A stretch of 41,915 nt of DNA from Candidatus Pacearchaeota archaeon (GCA_018303825.1 JAGVXK010000009.1:1-41915); one strand, 5' to 3'. Counted from the stretch's first letter, positions 17,180 through 26,636 are shown. Notes: generated by a model not told the origin, from the letters alone. Made by a program: numbers and translations.

Positions 17180-17300
17180 ATTCGAAGTCAGCCCCCTTCG
17201 TAATAAAATCGAGCAAACGGAAGTTTGCGAGCAAAATGTGGCGAAGCCACTAATAAAATAGTTCAGCCCCCCGTTCGTGTGCCTTCTCCTATTGGGTGGG
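17180..17300. ncRNA. Structured unit U6
   Basis: GCAAAC-GGAA-GTTTGC and GTGGC-GAA-GCCAC hairpins, clamp arms of C5, GGGTGGG at 17294-17300. Confidence 0.55.
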
Positions 17301-17581
17301 AAAGAAAAGGGATTTTTATTTTGGCTAATGGTCTTTATACGAAAAGGGGCTTATATGGGTGTAATAAGGGCTAAAAAGAGTGTTTTTGAATGACGACCTT
17401 GGAAATTATAGGAACTAGTGTCAAGAGGAAAAGGATTAATGATGTTGGCTAATTGGTAAAAGTTGATAATCATTATTGGTAAGTTGTTCATTAGAGAGGT
17501 TATTAATTGAACTTTATATAATTGTGTTTTAATTGTTGAATTACAAAATATATATTTAAATGTATATTTTATAGTATATAG

Positions 17582-18421
17582 ATGAGCTATTATCCTATTG
17601 ACATTGAAAGAGCTATAAAAAGAGAGTGCGAGAGGAGAAGATACAGCCCGAGGACTGCTAGAACTTATATCCATTGTGTTAATAAATTCCTTACTCTTTC
17701 TGGAAAAACGCTCGATAAGATAAGCAAGGGAGATGCCAGCGAGTTTTTGCATCATTTAAGTGAAAGGGGAAAATCTGGGAGCACAATTAATGTTTATCAT
17801 ATGGCTATAAGATTTCTTTTTATGGATATTCTTAGGAAGAATATAAGATTAGATATAAAATATTCAAAAGTGCCTTTGAAGCTGCCAGAGATTTTGACAA
17901 AGGAAGAAACTAGAAAGCTGATTAATGCTATTAGCAATGAAAAACATAGGCTGATGGTTGGATTTATGTATTCTGCTGGATTAAGGGTTTCTGAAATGCT
18001 TGATATGAAAGTTTGTGATATTGATTTTAAAAATAATTATGGCTTCGTTAGGAATGGCAAGGGGGGAAAGGACAGAATATTTGTTTTATCTCAAAAGATA
18101 AAACCTGAGATAAAAGAGATAATTGCCAAAGAAAAATTGAGTTCTGGGGATTTAATCTTTAGGAACAGGAATGGCAAGAAATATTCTACAAGAAGCATAC
18201 AGAAGATAGTCAAAAGAGCTGCCATGATTGCAGAGATTAATAAAAAAGTTCATCCGCATACTCTCCGGCATTCGTTTGCCACTCATTTGATTGAAAACGA
18301 CTATTCTATTAATGAAGTTCAGACCCTGCTTGGACATAAAAGTCTTGAAACAACAATGATTTATGTGCATCTCGCTGCTCCGAATATATTAAAAATAAAG
18401 AGCCCAATTGATAATTTATAA
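17582..18421 (+). CDS. XerA-like tyrosine recombinase
   Basis: C-terminal MYSAGLRVSEMLDMK, HPHTLRHSFATHLIENDYSINEVQTLLGHKSLETTMIYVHL (R..HxxR..H..Y). Confidence 0.93.
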   Translation: MSYYPIDIERAIKRECERRRYSPRTARTYIHCVNKFLTLSGKTLDKISKGDASEFLHHLSERGKSGSTINVYHMAIRFLFMDILRKNIRLDIKYSKVPLKLPEILTKEETRKLINAISNEKHRLMVGFMYSAGLRVSEMLDMKVCDIDFKNNYGFVRNGKGGKDRIFVLSQKIKPEIKEIIAKEKLSSGDLIFRNRNGKKYSTRSIQKIVKRAAMIAEINKKVHPHTLRHSFATHLIENDYSINEVQTLLGHKSLETTMIYVHLAAPNILKIKSPIDNL

Positions 18422-18519
18422 ATTATTTCTTGAAATTAAAATTTCATTTAGAAAAGTTTAAATACCCATAAAAATAGATAACTTTACTTTCGCCTCGGCG
18501 ATGGGTTGATATATTTAAC

Positions 18520-19803
18520 ATGGCAAAAACAAAACCAATATTGAACGTAGTGTTCGTGGGGCACGTTGACCACGGAAAGTCAACAACTATAGGCAGGCTT
18601 ATGTTTGATTCTGGAAAAGTTTCTCCTGAAGAATTGGAGAAATTGAAGGCTGAAGCGCAAAAACATGGGAAGGCTGGATTCGAATTCGCGTTCGTTATGG
18701 ACAAATTCAAAGAAGAAAGAGAAAGAGGAGTTACAATTGACCTAGCTTATCAAAAGTTAATTACAAACAAGTATGAAGTTACAATAATTGACGCGCCAGG
18801 GCACAAAGACTTCGTTAAAAACATGATTACCGGAGCCTCGCAAGCAGACGTAGCCTTCTTAACTCTATCGGCAAAAGACGGAGTTCAACCGCAGACAAAA
18901 GAGCACGTTTGGTTGTTAAGAACAATGGGGGTAGGACAGGTAGCTGTTGCAATAAATAAAATGGATGCTGTTGGATACAAGGAAGATATTTTCAACAAAG
19001 TAAAGGCTGATGCCGTTACATTGCTAAAGCAGGCAGGATACAAAACAGACGGGGTTACATTCTTGGCTATATCCGGACAGATGGGGGACAATGTTGTAAA
19101 GAAATCAACAAACATGCCTTGGTATAAAGGACCAACCATATTGGAGCAATTGGATTTATTCGCTCCACCTGAAAAACCAACCACATTGCCATTAAGAATG
19201 CCATTACAAGATGTTTATGAAATCACTGGAATTGGAACAGTTCCAGTAGGAAAGATTGAAACAGGGACAATGAAAGTTGGACAGAAAGTTTTGATTCTTC
19301 CGGGAAGATCAGGCAAGGGAGTAGAGGGGGAAGTTAGAAGCGTTGAAATGCACCATGAACAATTAACGCAGGCAGAAGCAGGGGACAATGTTGGAGTTAA
19401 CATTCGTGGTGTTGGCAAGAAAGACATTGCAAGAGGAGACGTCGTTTGTGACGCTGCAAAGCCGGCAACAATCGCAGAAGAATTCGTTGCACAAGTAGCT
19501 GTTATATCGCACCCAACAGTTATTGCTAAGGGATATACACCAGTATTTCACGTTCACACAGCACAAGTTCCGTGCCAGTTCATAGAATTAATTGAAAAAA
19601 CAAGCCCTGATGGACAGACAGCAAAAAACCCAGACTTTTTAAAGAACGGAGATGTTGCAAAAGTCAGAATTAAGCCAATTGGGAATCTTGTACTTGAAAC
19701 ACAAGCCACAAACCCGCACATGGCAAGATTCGCAATAAGAGACGCTGGAGCAACAGTGGCAGCCGGAGTTTGCATAGAGATAAAGGCAAAGCCATTGAAG
19801 TAA
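18520..19803 (+). CDS. tuf: Elongation factor 1-alpha (aEF1A)
   Basis: [48 protein letters not shown]. Confidence 0.97.
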   Translation: MAKTKPILNVVFVGHVDHGKSTTIGRLMFDSGKVSPEELEKLKAEAQKHGKAGFEFAFVMDKFKEERERGVTIDLAYQKLITNKYEVTIIDAPGHKDFVKNMITGASQADVAFLTLSAKDGVQPQTKEHVWLLRTMGVGQVAVAINKMDAVGYKEDIFNKVKADAVTLLKQAGYKTDGVTFLAISGQMGDNVVKKSTNMPWYKGPTILEQLDLFAPPEKPTTLPLRMPLQDVYEITGIGTVPVGKIETGTMKVGQKVLILPGRSGKGVEGEVRSVEMHHEQLTQAEAGDNVGVNIRGVGKKDIARGDVVCDAAKPATIAEEFVAQVAVISHPTVIAKGYTPVFHVHTAQVPCQFIELIEKTSPDGQTAKNPDFLKNGDVAKVRIKPIGNLVLETQATNPHMARFAIRDAGATVAAGVCIEIKAKPLK

Positions 19804-19908
19804 AAGTTAGTTCTGGTAAACATAAAAAATAAGCCAAAAATAAATAATAGATAACAACTATCTAGAAATTCATTCTATAAAACTAAATAATAAACGGATA
19901 AAATCAAA

Positions 19909-20040
19909 ATGAAACTTATAAATTTTAAGAAAGATATGATGAACTCTAGGAATGTTATGAGATTTGGTCTATGGATTTATCTTTATGTTCTCATTAGTTT
20001 GATTTTTAATAAAAAACAAAACAAGATATTCCAAAGATGA
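19909..20040 (+). CDS. possible single-TM micropeptide (43 aa)
   Basis: MKLINFKKDMMNSRNVMRFGLWIYLYVLISLIFNKKQNKIFQR. Confidence 0.25.
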   Translation: MKLINFKKDMMNSRNVMRFGLWIYLYVLISLIFNKKQNKIFQR

Positions 20041-20075
20041 AATAAGGTCGTAATTTAATCAATAATTTTGCAAAG

Positions 20076-20156
20076 ATGTATAAAAGACTTGACAGCTTTA
20101 GAGCTATTAATTATTTTGCACTTGTATTCATGTTCATTTATTATTCACAAAAATAA
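20076..20156 (+). CDS. possible single-TM micropeptide (26 aa)
   Basis: MYKRLDSFRAINYFALVFMFIYYSQK. Confidence 0.2.
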   Translation: MYKRLDSFRAINYFALVFMFIYYSQK

Positions 20157-20207
20157 AGAGTCAAGTCAACCAATAGGTTCTTACGCGCTTTTCACCTTCA
20201 ACTAAAT

Positions 20208-20561
20208 TTATTTCTGTTCTACAAGATAAGGGGCAACATTTTTTATTCCATCGAGAATTGTCCTGTCTTTGCTGCCTGATGAAACAATTACTTCTAAATG
20301 ATCTAGAAGCAATCGAAAAGAAGGGTGATTCAGTTTTGGCATAGACGAACGTACAACTATATCCCTGCCAGGCAAGTGAACAACTCTTATGTCCAATTTG
20401 TCATCCAGCATAACGCTTGCATCACTTTGGATAGATGTAAGATAAGTATGAATGTTGTTATACATTATTCTCGCAATCTCCTGCCCTTCACGAAGATAGA
20501 TTGGTGGTTTGGTTTTTGTTTCTGGTTCAAATGGGCAGTCGTATCTTAGTTTTACTATCAT
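20208..20561 (-). CDS. hypothetical protein (117 aa)
   Basis: Complete ORF with coding-like composition. Confidence 0.65.
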   Translation of the reverse strand: MIVKLRYDCPFEPETKTKPPIYLREGQEIARIMYNNIHTYLTSIQSDASVMLDDKLDIRVVHLPGRDIVVRSSMPKLNHPSFRLLLDHLEVIVSSGSKDRTILDGIKNVAPYLVEQK

Positions 20562-20659
20562 TAAAATAATAATTTATCATTATTTTTAAGTATTGTTATA
20601 TTTTTATGCTGTTTCTGGAACATAATAAACCTTATAAATAAGAAAGAACATCAGAAGTC

Positions 20660-21220
20660 GTGATAATAAAAGAGAGTAATAGAAAAGATGTGGAAGCGCG
20701 GTTAAGTACTATGGGGGATTACGTTAAAATTGATTATCTCTCAGAGTTGTTGAAAAATAATTTAGATTACGATACAAGAAGATTTGTTCTTCTGAAGTTA
20801 GCTTCAATTTACAAAAATAAAGGAATGCTGGCTGAAGCAGGAAGATTAGTGAGAAATGCTGCGGACATAAACACTACTTATGAAGGAATGATGAATGATT
20901 ATACGAAGGCAATGCAGCTATTTATTCAAAGCGGAGATTTTGATGAGGCAGACATCTCATTGAACAAGGCTGTTGCTTCATGCAATACCGAAGGACAAAG
21001 AGCTGCAATAAAAATAAAGAGAAAGGAAACTATTCAGTTGCAGGCGCAGGAATATATAAAAAGAGATAAAAGAAAACATGCGATGCTGGCCTTTGAGAAA
21101 TTACTTTCTATTCGGGAGACGAACAGCGATGAAAAAAGACAGGCGCAAACCCAGTTATTGAGATTGTATGAACAGCTTGGAAAAGTCAAAGAATTCTATA
21201 ACCTTCAGAAATCGATGTAG
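20660..21220 (+). CDS. TPR/helical repeat protein
   Basis: Repeated amphipathic helices (RRFVLLKLASIYKNKGMLAEAGRLVRNAADI...). Confidence 0.7.
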   Translation: MIIKESNRKDVEARLSTMGDYVKIDYLSELLKNNLDYDTRRFVLLKLASIYKNKGMLAEAGRLVRNAADINTTYEGMMNDYTKAMQLFIQSGDFDEADISLNKAVASCNTEGQRAAIKIKRKETIQLQAQEYIKRDKRKHAMLAFEKLLSIRETNSDEKRQAQTQLLRLYEQLGKVKEFYNLQKSM

Positions 21221-21224
21221 AAAA

Positions 21225-21395
21225 ATGAAAGATAAATATGATTTAGTAAGAAAGTTATGCCAAGATTCTAAATTAGTGAGAATGGTTATTGAAAATCAAA
21301 AAAGGGCTGAACTTTTTGATAATGTAAAGAGAGCAAGAAAAGTTTATAGATTACCTGAAACTCATTATAATCTGCCCGCTGAACTCTATCTGTAA
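21225..21395 (+). CDS. small hypothetical protein (56 aa)
   Basis: MKDKYDLVRKLCQDSKLVRMVIENQKRAELFDNVKRARKVYRLPETHYNLPAELYL; internal start of track ORF 21168..21395. Confidence 0.5.
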   Translation: MKDKYDLVRKLCQDSKLVRMVIENQKRAELFDNVKRARKVYRLPETHYNLPAELYL

Positions 21396-21437
21396 ATTTA
21401 GTTATATATTTATAAACACTCTTTTCTCTATTAGACC

Positions 21438-21845
21438 ATGTCGCACATAAGCATTTCTGATAGGGGAAGTGTTAAGTTCGTGACAAAACTAAAAAATCCA
21501 TACAAACAAGCCCTTTCTATTCTAGAAGATTTCCCAGAAATAAGAAGAAATGCAGAGCAATCTAATAAGGGGCAAGCAGCATTTCTTCTGATTCAAGAGT
21601 TTAAGGCTAATTTAATGTTAAAAAGAATCGGGGAGGCAGAAAGACTTCTATCAGAGTTGGATAAAAACCCAATTTATGAAAAGGGATGCGCTGAATGTTA
21701 TTGCATACTTGGAAAAATGTATGAAGATAAATCTGACCATAATTTGGCGATGAAATATTACTTGAAGGCAGTTCAATGTGGACCAGAAACATATCATGTG
21801 GGCAGGGCAAAGTCGAGATTGTCTGAATTATTGGTCAAATATTAG
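21438..21845 (+). CDS. TPR repeat protein
   Basis: GCAECYCILGKMYEDKSDHNLAMKYYLKAVQCGPETY. Confidence 0.75.
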   Translation: MSHISISDRGSVKFVTKLKNPYKQALSILEDFPEIRRNAEQSNKGQAAFLLIQEFKANLMLKRIGEAERLLSELDKNPIYEKGCAECYCILGKMYEDKSDHNLAMKYYLKAVQCGPETYHVGRAKSRLSELLVKY

Positions 21846-22076
21846 TTAGCAGTACTTACTGAAAGAATTGTCATGGTTATCAGGATGAGCATCTTTTTCT
21901 GAGCTAGTATGGTGCTTTGTCATTTTTTCACTGGTTTCTTTCTTATTTTTTATCTTTTCAAGTTCAGATTTGATAAAGTTTTCTATTTTCTTTGACATTG
22001 AAATGCCTTCTTTCTTGCAATACGCAGAATAATCCTTATGTACCTGCTTATCAATATTGAATGTTTTTATTGCCAT
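21846..22076 (-). CDS. RHH-like small protein
   Basis: MAIKTFNIDKQVHKDYSAYCKKEGISMSKKIENFIKSELEKIK, ribbon-helix-helix-like pattern. Confidence 0.55.
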   Translation of the reverse strand: MAIKTFNIDKQVHKDYSAYCKKEGISMSKKIENFIKSELEKIKNKKETSEKMTKHHTSSEKDAHPDNHDNSFSKYC

Positions 22077-22394
22077 CTTTTCTTTTTCTATATTAAATAA
22101 TGTTAAATAAGATTAATAAACTTTGCGGTTTATAGAAAAATGAGAAAGGGGAAAGACTAGTTATTTATACTTAAATAATATTATTTAATAAGTTGGGGTA
22201 TAATGCTATAATGGGCAAAGGTTTAAATAGGATATTTGTAAAGTAGATATGTAATGGAAGGAAGTTTGTATTACAATTACATTCATACTCGCTTCGGTTG
22301 ATGTCAAAAGATTGGGTTGTGAGCCCAAGGGGCTATATTCTTCTTTCTATTATAAAATAAATTGAAAGCTGGAAGGCTTAGGAGAAAACAAAAA

Positions 22395-23558
22395 ATGGCA
22401 AAAGTAAGTCCCGTATCGATAAAATACATGATACACGCTTCATTTAAGGCGCAAGGTCCTTTGGAAAAACCTGATGTAATCGGGGCTATATTCGGCCAAA
22501 CAGAAGGTCTTTTGGGAAATGAGCTTGAGATGAGAGAATTGCAAAAAGAGGGAAAAATAGGAAGAATTGAAGTTGAATTGGAGATTGTTGATGGGAAATC
22601 TGTTGGAGAAATACAGGTGCCGACAGCGCTTGATAAATCTGAAACCACCATTATTGCTGCCGCCCTTGAGACTATTGATAAAATAGGGCCGACAGAAGCA
22701 GAGATAAAAATAAACAAAGTTGAAGATGTAAGGGGAAGCAAGAGAGAATTCATTCTACAAAGGGCAAAAGCATTGCTTCAGAACTTGGAAGGAGATGCAG
22801 GCGATGAAATGGCAAAGACATTAAAAGAAGAATCAAGAGCAGAAAAAATACAAGAGTATGGCGCTGAAAAGCTTCCTGCCGGAGATCTTTCCGGAAATGA
22901 AGTAATTGTTGTTGAGGGAAGAGCAGATGTTGTTAATCTTTTGAAAAACAGGGTTAACAATGTAATGGGAATGAACGGGACTAAGCTTCCAGCAGAAATA
23001 GCAAAATTAAGCGAGACAAAAGAAATCACATTATTTGTTGATGGAGACAGAGGAGGAAAATTAATCGCTCAGAACGTTATCAACAATGCAAAAGTTGCTT
23101 ATGTTGCAGTTGCTCCTGATGGAAAGGAAGTTGAAGAACTGCAGGGAAAAGAAATTCTTATTGCTTTAAGAAAGAGACTTCCAACAGATGTTTTCTTGAG
23201 AGCATTGGCTAGAAATGGCAATGGAAGTGGGGATAATATGGAGATAATGAATGAACCTGAAGAAGAAAAAGAATATTCTGGAGATGCCAAGGCTGCTTTA
23301 AGAAAGGCATATGAAAATATTAAAGGAAGCAAGTCTGGATTGCTCCTTGACACAAACATGGATGTTATAAGAAAAGTTTCTTCAAAGGAAATCGGCAAAT
23401 ATGCCCGCGGTTCAAGAACAAGAATTTATGCATTAGTTGTGGATGGAACAGCAACAGCTGGATTAATAGAAATGTGCGATGAACTCAATGTCAAATATCT
23501 TGCTGCATTGAATTTCTCAGCAGTTGCAAATGCGAGAGTGAATTTAGTTTCTTTGTAA
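22395..23558 (+). CDS. dnaG: Archaeal DnaG-type primase (track start 22362 probably too early)
   Basis: MAKVSPVSIKYMIHASFKAQGPLEKPDVIGAIFGQTEGLLG; Toprim EVIVVEGRADVVNLL, LFVDGDRGG. Confidence 0.93.
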   Translation: MAKVSPVSIKYMIHASFKAQGPLEKPDVIGAIFGQTEGLLGNELEMRELQKEGKIGRIEVELEIVDGKSVGEIQVPTALDKSETTIIAAALETIDKIGPTEAEIKINKVEDVRGSKREFILQRAKALLQNLEGDAGDEMAKTLKEESRAEKIQEYGAEKLPAGDLSGNEVIVVEGRADVVNLLKNRVNNVMGMNGTKLPAEIAKLSETKEITLFVDGDRGGKLIAQNVINNAKVAYVAVAPDGKEVEELQGKEILIALRKRLPTDVFLRALARNGNGSGDNMEIMNEPEEEKEYSGDAKAALRKAYENIKGSKSGLLLDTNMDVIRKVSSKEIGKYARGSRTRIYALVVDGTATAGLIEMCDELNVKYLAALNFSAVANARVNLVSL

Positions 23559-23597
23559 AACATATAATTTTATAAAATCAATTCTCAGTAGGAATGC

Positions 23598-24116
23598 ATG
23601 AAGTATTATCAACTTTTGAAAAGACAAGATTTTAGAAACTTAAGGCTTTGCATTGACAACTACACTCCTGATTTCTTGTTCATTAGAGAATGTGGAGGAA
23701 CAAGACCTGATGGAAGCTATAGAATTGAAGGGATGCAAAAGGTCAGCATAAAACTTGGAGGCAAAAGACTTGATTTCAAGAAAAACAAAAATGGACTATA
23801 CATACTCGTTGACAATAAAGAAGTGTTTCACTTTCCATTAGAACCAAGCAGATATTACAAAGGATTCTCTCTGGCATATGAAAGGATTATTCCTGCGGAT
23901 AATGGAGTAGGAAGAAGGGTTAGGCTATCAACCGGAATCAATCCATATGATCCAGAGCTTCCAGAACCAAGAAGATCGTTTCTCAGAACTGTTCTTGATG
24001 ATCATTTAATGGAAATATTCTTCGAAGGCCTTGTTCATCTAAAATTCCATTCATGGTGGATAAGACCGCATTTCAAATACTGGCAAGTTGACAGAAATAG
24101 ACCAAAGCAGAAATAA
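23598..24116 (+). CDS. hypothetical protein (172 aa)
   Basis: Complete ORF. Confidence 0.65.
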   Translation: MKYYQLLKRQDFRNLRLCIDNYTPDFLFIRECGGTRPDGSYRIEGMQKVSIKLGGKRLDFKKNKNGLYILVDNKEVFHFPLEPSRYYKGFSLAYERIIPADNGVGRRVRLSTGINPYDPELPEPRRSFLRTVLDDHLMEIFFEGLVHLKFHSWWIRPHFKYWQVDRNRPKQK

Positions 24117-24156
24117 AAAGGAGTAAATTTAAATACAAAGTTTATTTGTTTAATGA

Positions 24157-24642
24157 ATGGGTATAAAAGAGGCATGGCATAACATGGAAAAGGACAAGAA
24201 GACTGGAATCATTGTTGTTCTGTCTGTTTTAATACTTATATTAATCATTGTTGCTGTTTATTTTAGTTATTTTAATTATAAAATATGCGCAGATTACGGC
24301 TGCTTCAAAGATGCAATGTCTAACTGCAAGAAAATGAATTTTATAAATGAAGGAAGCGAAGCCACCTGGGGATATACAATTCTTGGGCAAAGCAATGGAG
24401 AATGCATTGTGAGGGTAAAGTTGTTGCAAGCGAAGAAAGGAACATTAGACATAGAGCAATTAAGAGGTTATTCCATGGACTGCGCATATTCTCTAGGAAT
24501 TTCAAAATATCCTGAATCAGACTTAGGAAGATGCCATGGAAGATTGAAAGAGGAATTGCAAGGCATTGTCATAGACAAGCTTTATGTTTACATTGTTGAT
24601 AACCTTGGCCAGATTGGAGACAATCTAAGAAGTGCTGTTTAA
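24157..24642 (+). CDS. single-TM anchored extracytoplasmic protein
   Basis: N-terminal TM GIIVVLSVLILILIIVAVYFSYF followed by Cys-containing domain. Confidence 0.65.
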   Translation: MGIKEAWHNMEKDKKTGIIVVLSVLILILIIVAVYFSYFNYKICADYGCFKDAMSNCKKMNFINEGSEATWGYTILGQSNGECIVRVKLLQAKKGTLDIEQLRGYSMDCAYSLGISKYPESDLGRCHGRLKEELQGIVIDKLYVYIVDNLGQIGDNLRSAV

Positions 24643-24825
24643 TCCTTCTTATCATTCCGGTTTTGTTAAACCAACTGGTGATAAATATTAAGATTACAAC
24701 GATAAAATATCAAAGTTTGTTTAGGATATTATCATGAAATATTGATGATGAAATTAGCTGTCATCTTTTAATTTAACAGAACCATCATTACAAATATTTA
24801 TTAAATGACTTTTCTTATTTTATGA

Positions 24826-25617
24826 ATGAGTATTAGATTCGGTCCTGCTGGACTCGGTCCAATAAAAACCGCTGAAGCAGTCTTAGAGCAATATCATAAA
24901 CTTGGTTTAAAGGCATGTGAGATAGCATTCACATATGGACCCTACATAAAAAGCAAGGAAGATGCTGAAAGAATAGGCAAGAAAGCGAAAGAACTTGGAA
25001 TTTCCCTTTCGATTCATGCACAATATTGGGTTAATCTTAATAGCGAGGAAAAAGCGAAAAGAGAGGCTACAAAAAAAAGAATTCTTGACTGCTGTAATAT
25101 TGGGGAACTTCTTGGAGCAAAGACAGTTGTATTTCATCCAGGATATTATACAAACAAAGGCAAGACTGAGGAAGACAAGGAAAAGAGCTACCAAATAATA
25201 AAACATGGAATTTTGGAGATAATGGATGATATAAAAAAGAAAAAATGGAAAATTAAGATTGCTCCAGAAACAATGGGAAAGATAAATGTGTTTGGAAGTG
25301 TTGAAGAGATTTCAAGGCTTGTAAAGGAAACTGGATGCTCATTTTGCATTGATTTTGCACATATTCTTGCAAGAAATAAGAAGATTGATTATGATAAAGT
25401 AGTTAAGTTGTTTTCGGGAAAAGAATGGCATGTTCATTTCTCAGGAATTATTTACAATGAAAAGGGAGAAAGAAACCACAGAACAACAAAAAAAAAGGAA
25501 TGGCAGGAGCTGTTGAGCCATTTGCCAAAAGACAAAGACATCGTTATTGTAAATGAATCTCCAACTCTTGTGGAAGATTCTGTTGAAGGGTTGAAGATTT
25601 ATGAGAAGATGAGATAG
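24826..25617 (+). CDS. nfo: Endonuclease IV-like AP endonuclease (xylose isomerase-like TIM barrel)
   Basis: LSIHAQYWVNLNS, GAKTVVFHPGYY, IAPETMGK, CIDFAHI, VHFSGI. Confidence 0.85.
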   Translation: MSIRFGPAGLGPIKTAEAVLEQYHKLGLKACEIAFTYGPYIKSKEDAERIGKKAKELGISLSIHAQYWVNLNSEEKAKREATKKRILDCCNIGELLGAKTVVFHPGYYTNKGKTEEDKEKSYQIIKHGILEIMDDIKKKKWKIKIAPETMGKINVFGSVEEISRLVKETGCSFCIDFAHILARNKKIDYDKVVKLFSGKEWHVHFSGIIYNEKGERNHRTTKKKEWQELLSHLPKDKDIVIVNESPTLVEDSVEGLKIYEKMR

Positions 25618-25619
25618 GA

Positions 25620-26153
25620 CTACCTTGCTTTTATTATTGAATAGGCGGCCATTATCTTACGATGCCTATTTGTCCTATCAGCAGGAGTAATTCCATTTCT
25701 GTCTATAAAGTGCGTTCCTATGTCTAATAATGTGTGGACATTGGGAAATCCATTATCTAATGCAAGAATGCGCGGGAATTTTATGTCTTTTATTATTCCT
25801 TGCTCTAATATTGAATGGCTATTCCTTATTTCGCCCCATAAATGCTTTAACAGAGCATTTATCAGAGGATTAATACCAATAAGGCTTTTAAGATTGCTAT
25901 TTATTCTTTCTATCTCCTCTGGAGGGCAGTATCTTCTTGAGATATATTCTCCATGTGTTAAATCTATTACCACTATCGGCGCAAGAAAGCCTGTTATCGA
26001 GCCATCTCGTTCAACATAAGGATGACCTAAATAATTTTTATAGAATCTTGAAGCCATTCTTTCATCTCCAATCTCAAGCAGACAATTAGAGACTGCTAAA
26101 CCAAAGCAATCATTTGGTCTTCTTTGCTTGAAATACTCTCTTTGGTGTTTCAT
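25620..26153 (-). CDS. hypothetical protein, possible C39/papain-like cysteine peptidase
   Basis: RPNDCFGLAVSNCLLEIGDE near N-terminus and DIGTHFIDRNGI near C-terminus (Cys/His spacing). Confidence 0.4.
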   Translation of the reverse strand: MKHQREYFKQRRPNDCFGLAVSNCLLEIGDERMASRFYKNYLGHPYVERDGSITGFLAPIVVIDLTHGEYISRRYCPPEEIERINSNLKSLIGINPLINALLKHLWGEIRNSHSILEQGIIKDIKFPRILALDNGFPNVHTLLDIGTHFIDRNGITPADRTNRHRKIMAAYSIIKAR

Positions 26154-26315
26154 TTTACCTAGTGCAGATGCTTAAATTATGCTTTAAAATGTTTCTAAAA
26201 TGCACAAAATAAAGTTAAATAAAACTGGCTTTGAATTAAATGAGACTGACTGAAACTAGTATACCAAAGTATCAGACCCTGACTTCCTGTGAAAATTCTG
26301 TGTAAAGAAAAATAA

Positions 26316-26510
26316 TTATTTTTTCTCGCTGGCTTTTAACTTGTCAATCGCCACGAGCTTTGACCTGGCTCTGTCAGGCTCTGTTCTTACAAGATTAAGA
26401 ATTTCCAAGATTTTCTGTAGTATATCGTCGTAACTTTCCCTTCTGTAGCTTCTTAATTTATCTATCCTGTCTTTTGTCTGCTTGTTTAATTTGATAGTTG
26501 TAATGTCCAT
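26316..26510 (-). CDS. RHH-like/antitoxin-type small protein (start 26510 preferred to 26582)
   Basis: MDITTIKLNKQTKDRIDKLRSYRRESYDDILQKILEIL. Confidence 0.6.
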   Translation of the reverse strand: MDITTIKLNKQTKDRIDKLRSYRRESYDDILQKILEILNLVRTEPDRARSKLVAIDKLKASEKK

Positions 26511-26636
26511 GACTGGTATAACATGGTATACTTTATAAATCTTTTTATCACTATATAATGATATTTGTATTGTTGTCACCATAAAGTTTATAAAGCGAAA
26601 AATGATAGGGATTTTAACTAAATTTATACATAAACC

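Larger units (their letters stand above)
15239..17288. repeat. Cassette C5 clamp (two consecutive helices)
   Basis: GAGAAGGCAC (15239-15248) vs GTGCCTTCTC (17279-17288), 10/10; GGGGGGCTGA (15263-15272) vs TCAGCCCCCC (17263-17272), 10/10. Confidence 0.85.
11797..17300. other. Array of hairpin-rich GC-rich units (U0-U6) alternating with ORF-bearing intervals, each closed by complementary arms
   Basis: Five intervals with perfect or near-perfect 10-12 bp complementary flanks; recurring motifs GGGYGGGG, ATTGAGYCTAAY...TTAGTTTCC, CCTCG...CGAGG; covarying helices. Confidence 0.75.

Noticed and set aside
11797-17300. Interrupted 16S/23S rRNA, RNase P RNA or SRP RNA
   Set aside because: None of the universally conserved rRNA, RNase P or SRP sequence blocks I know are visible; the units repeat several times, which these RNAs do not.
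11797-17300. Group II or group I intron with ORFs
   Set aside because: No recognisable domain V, no reverse transcriptase/maturase or LAGLIDADG ORF; cargo proteins are unrelated to intron mobility.
22285-22330. TTGGG-TTGTGAG-CCCAA upstream of dnaG looks like a tRNA-His(GTG) anticodon arm
   Set aside because: No acceptor, D or T arm can be fitted around it; probably coincidental leader hairpin.
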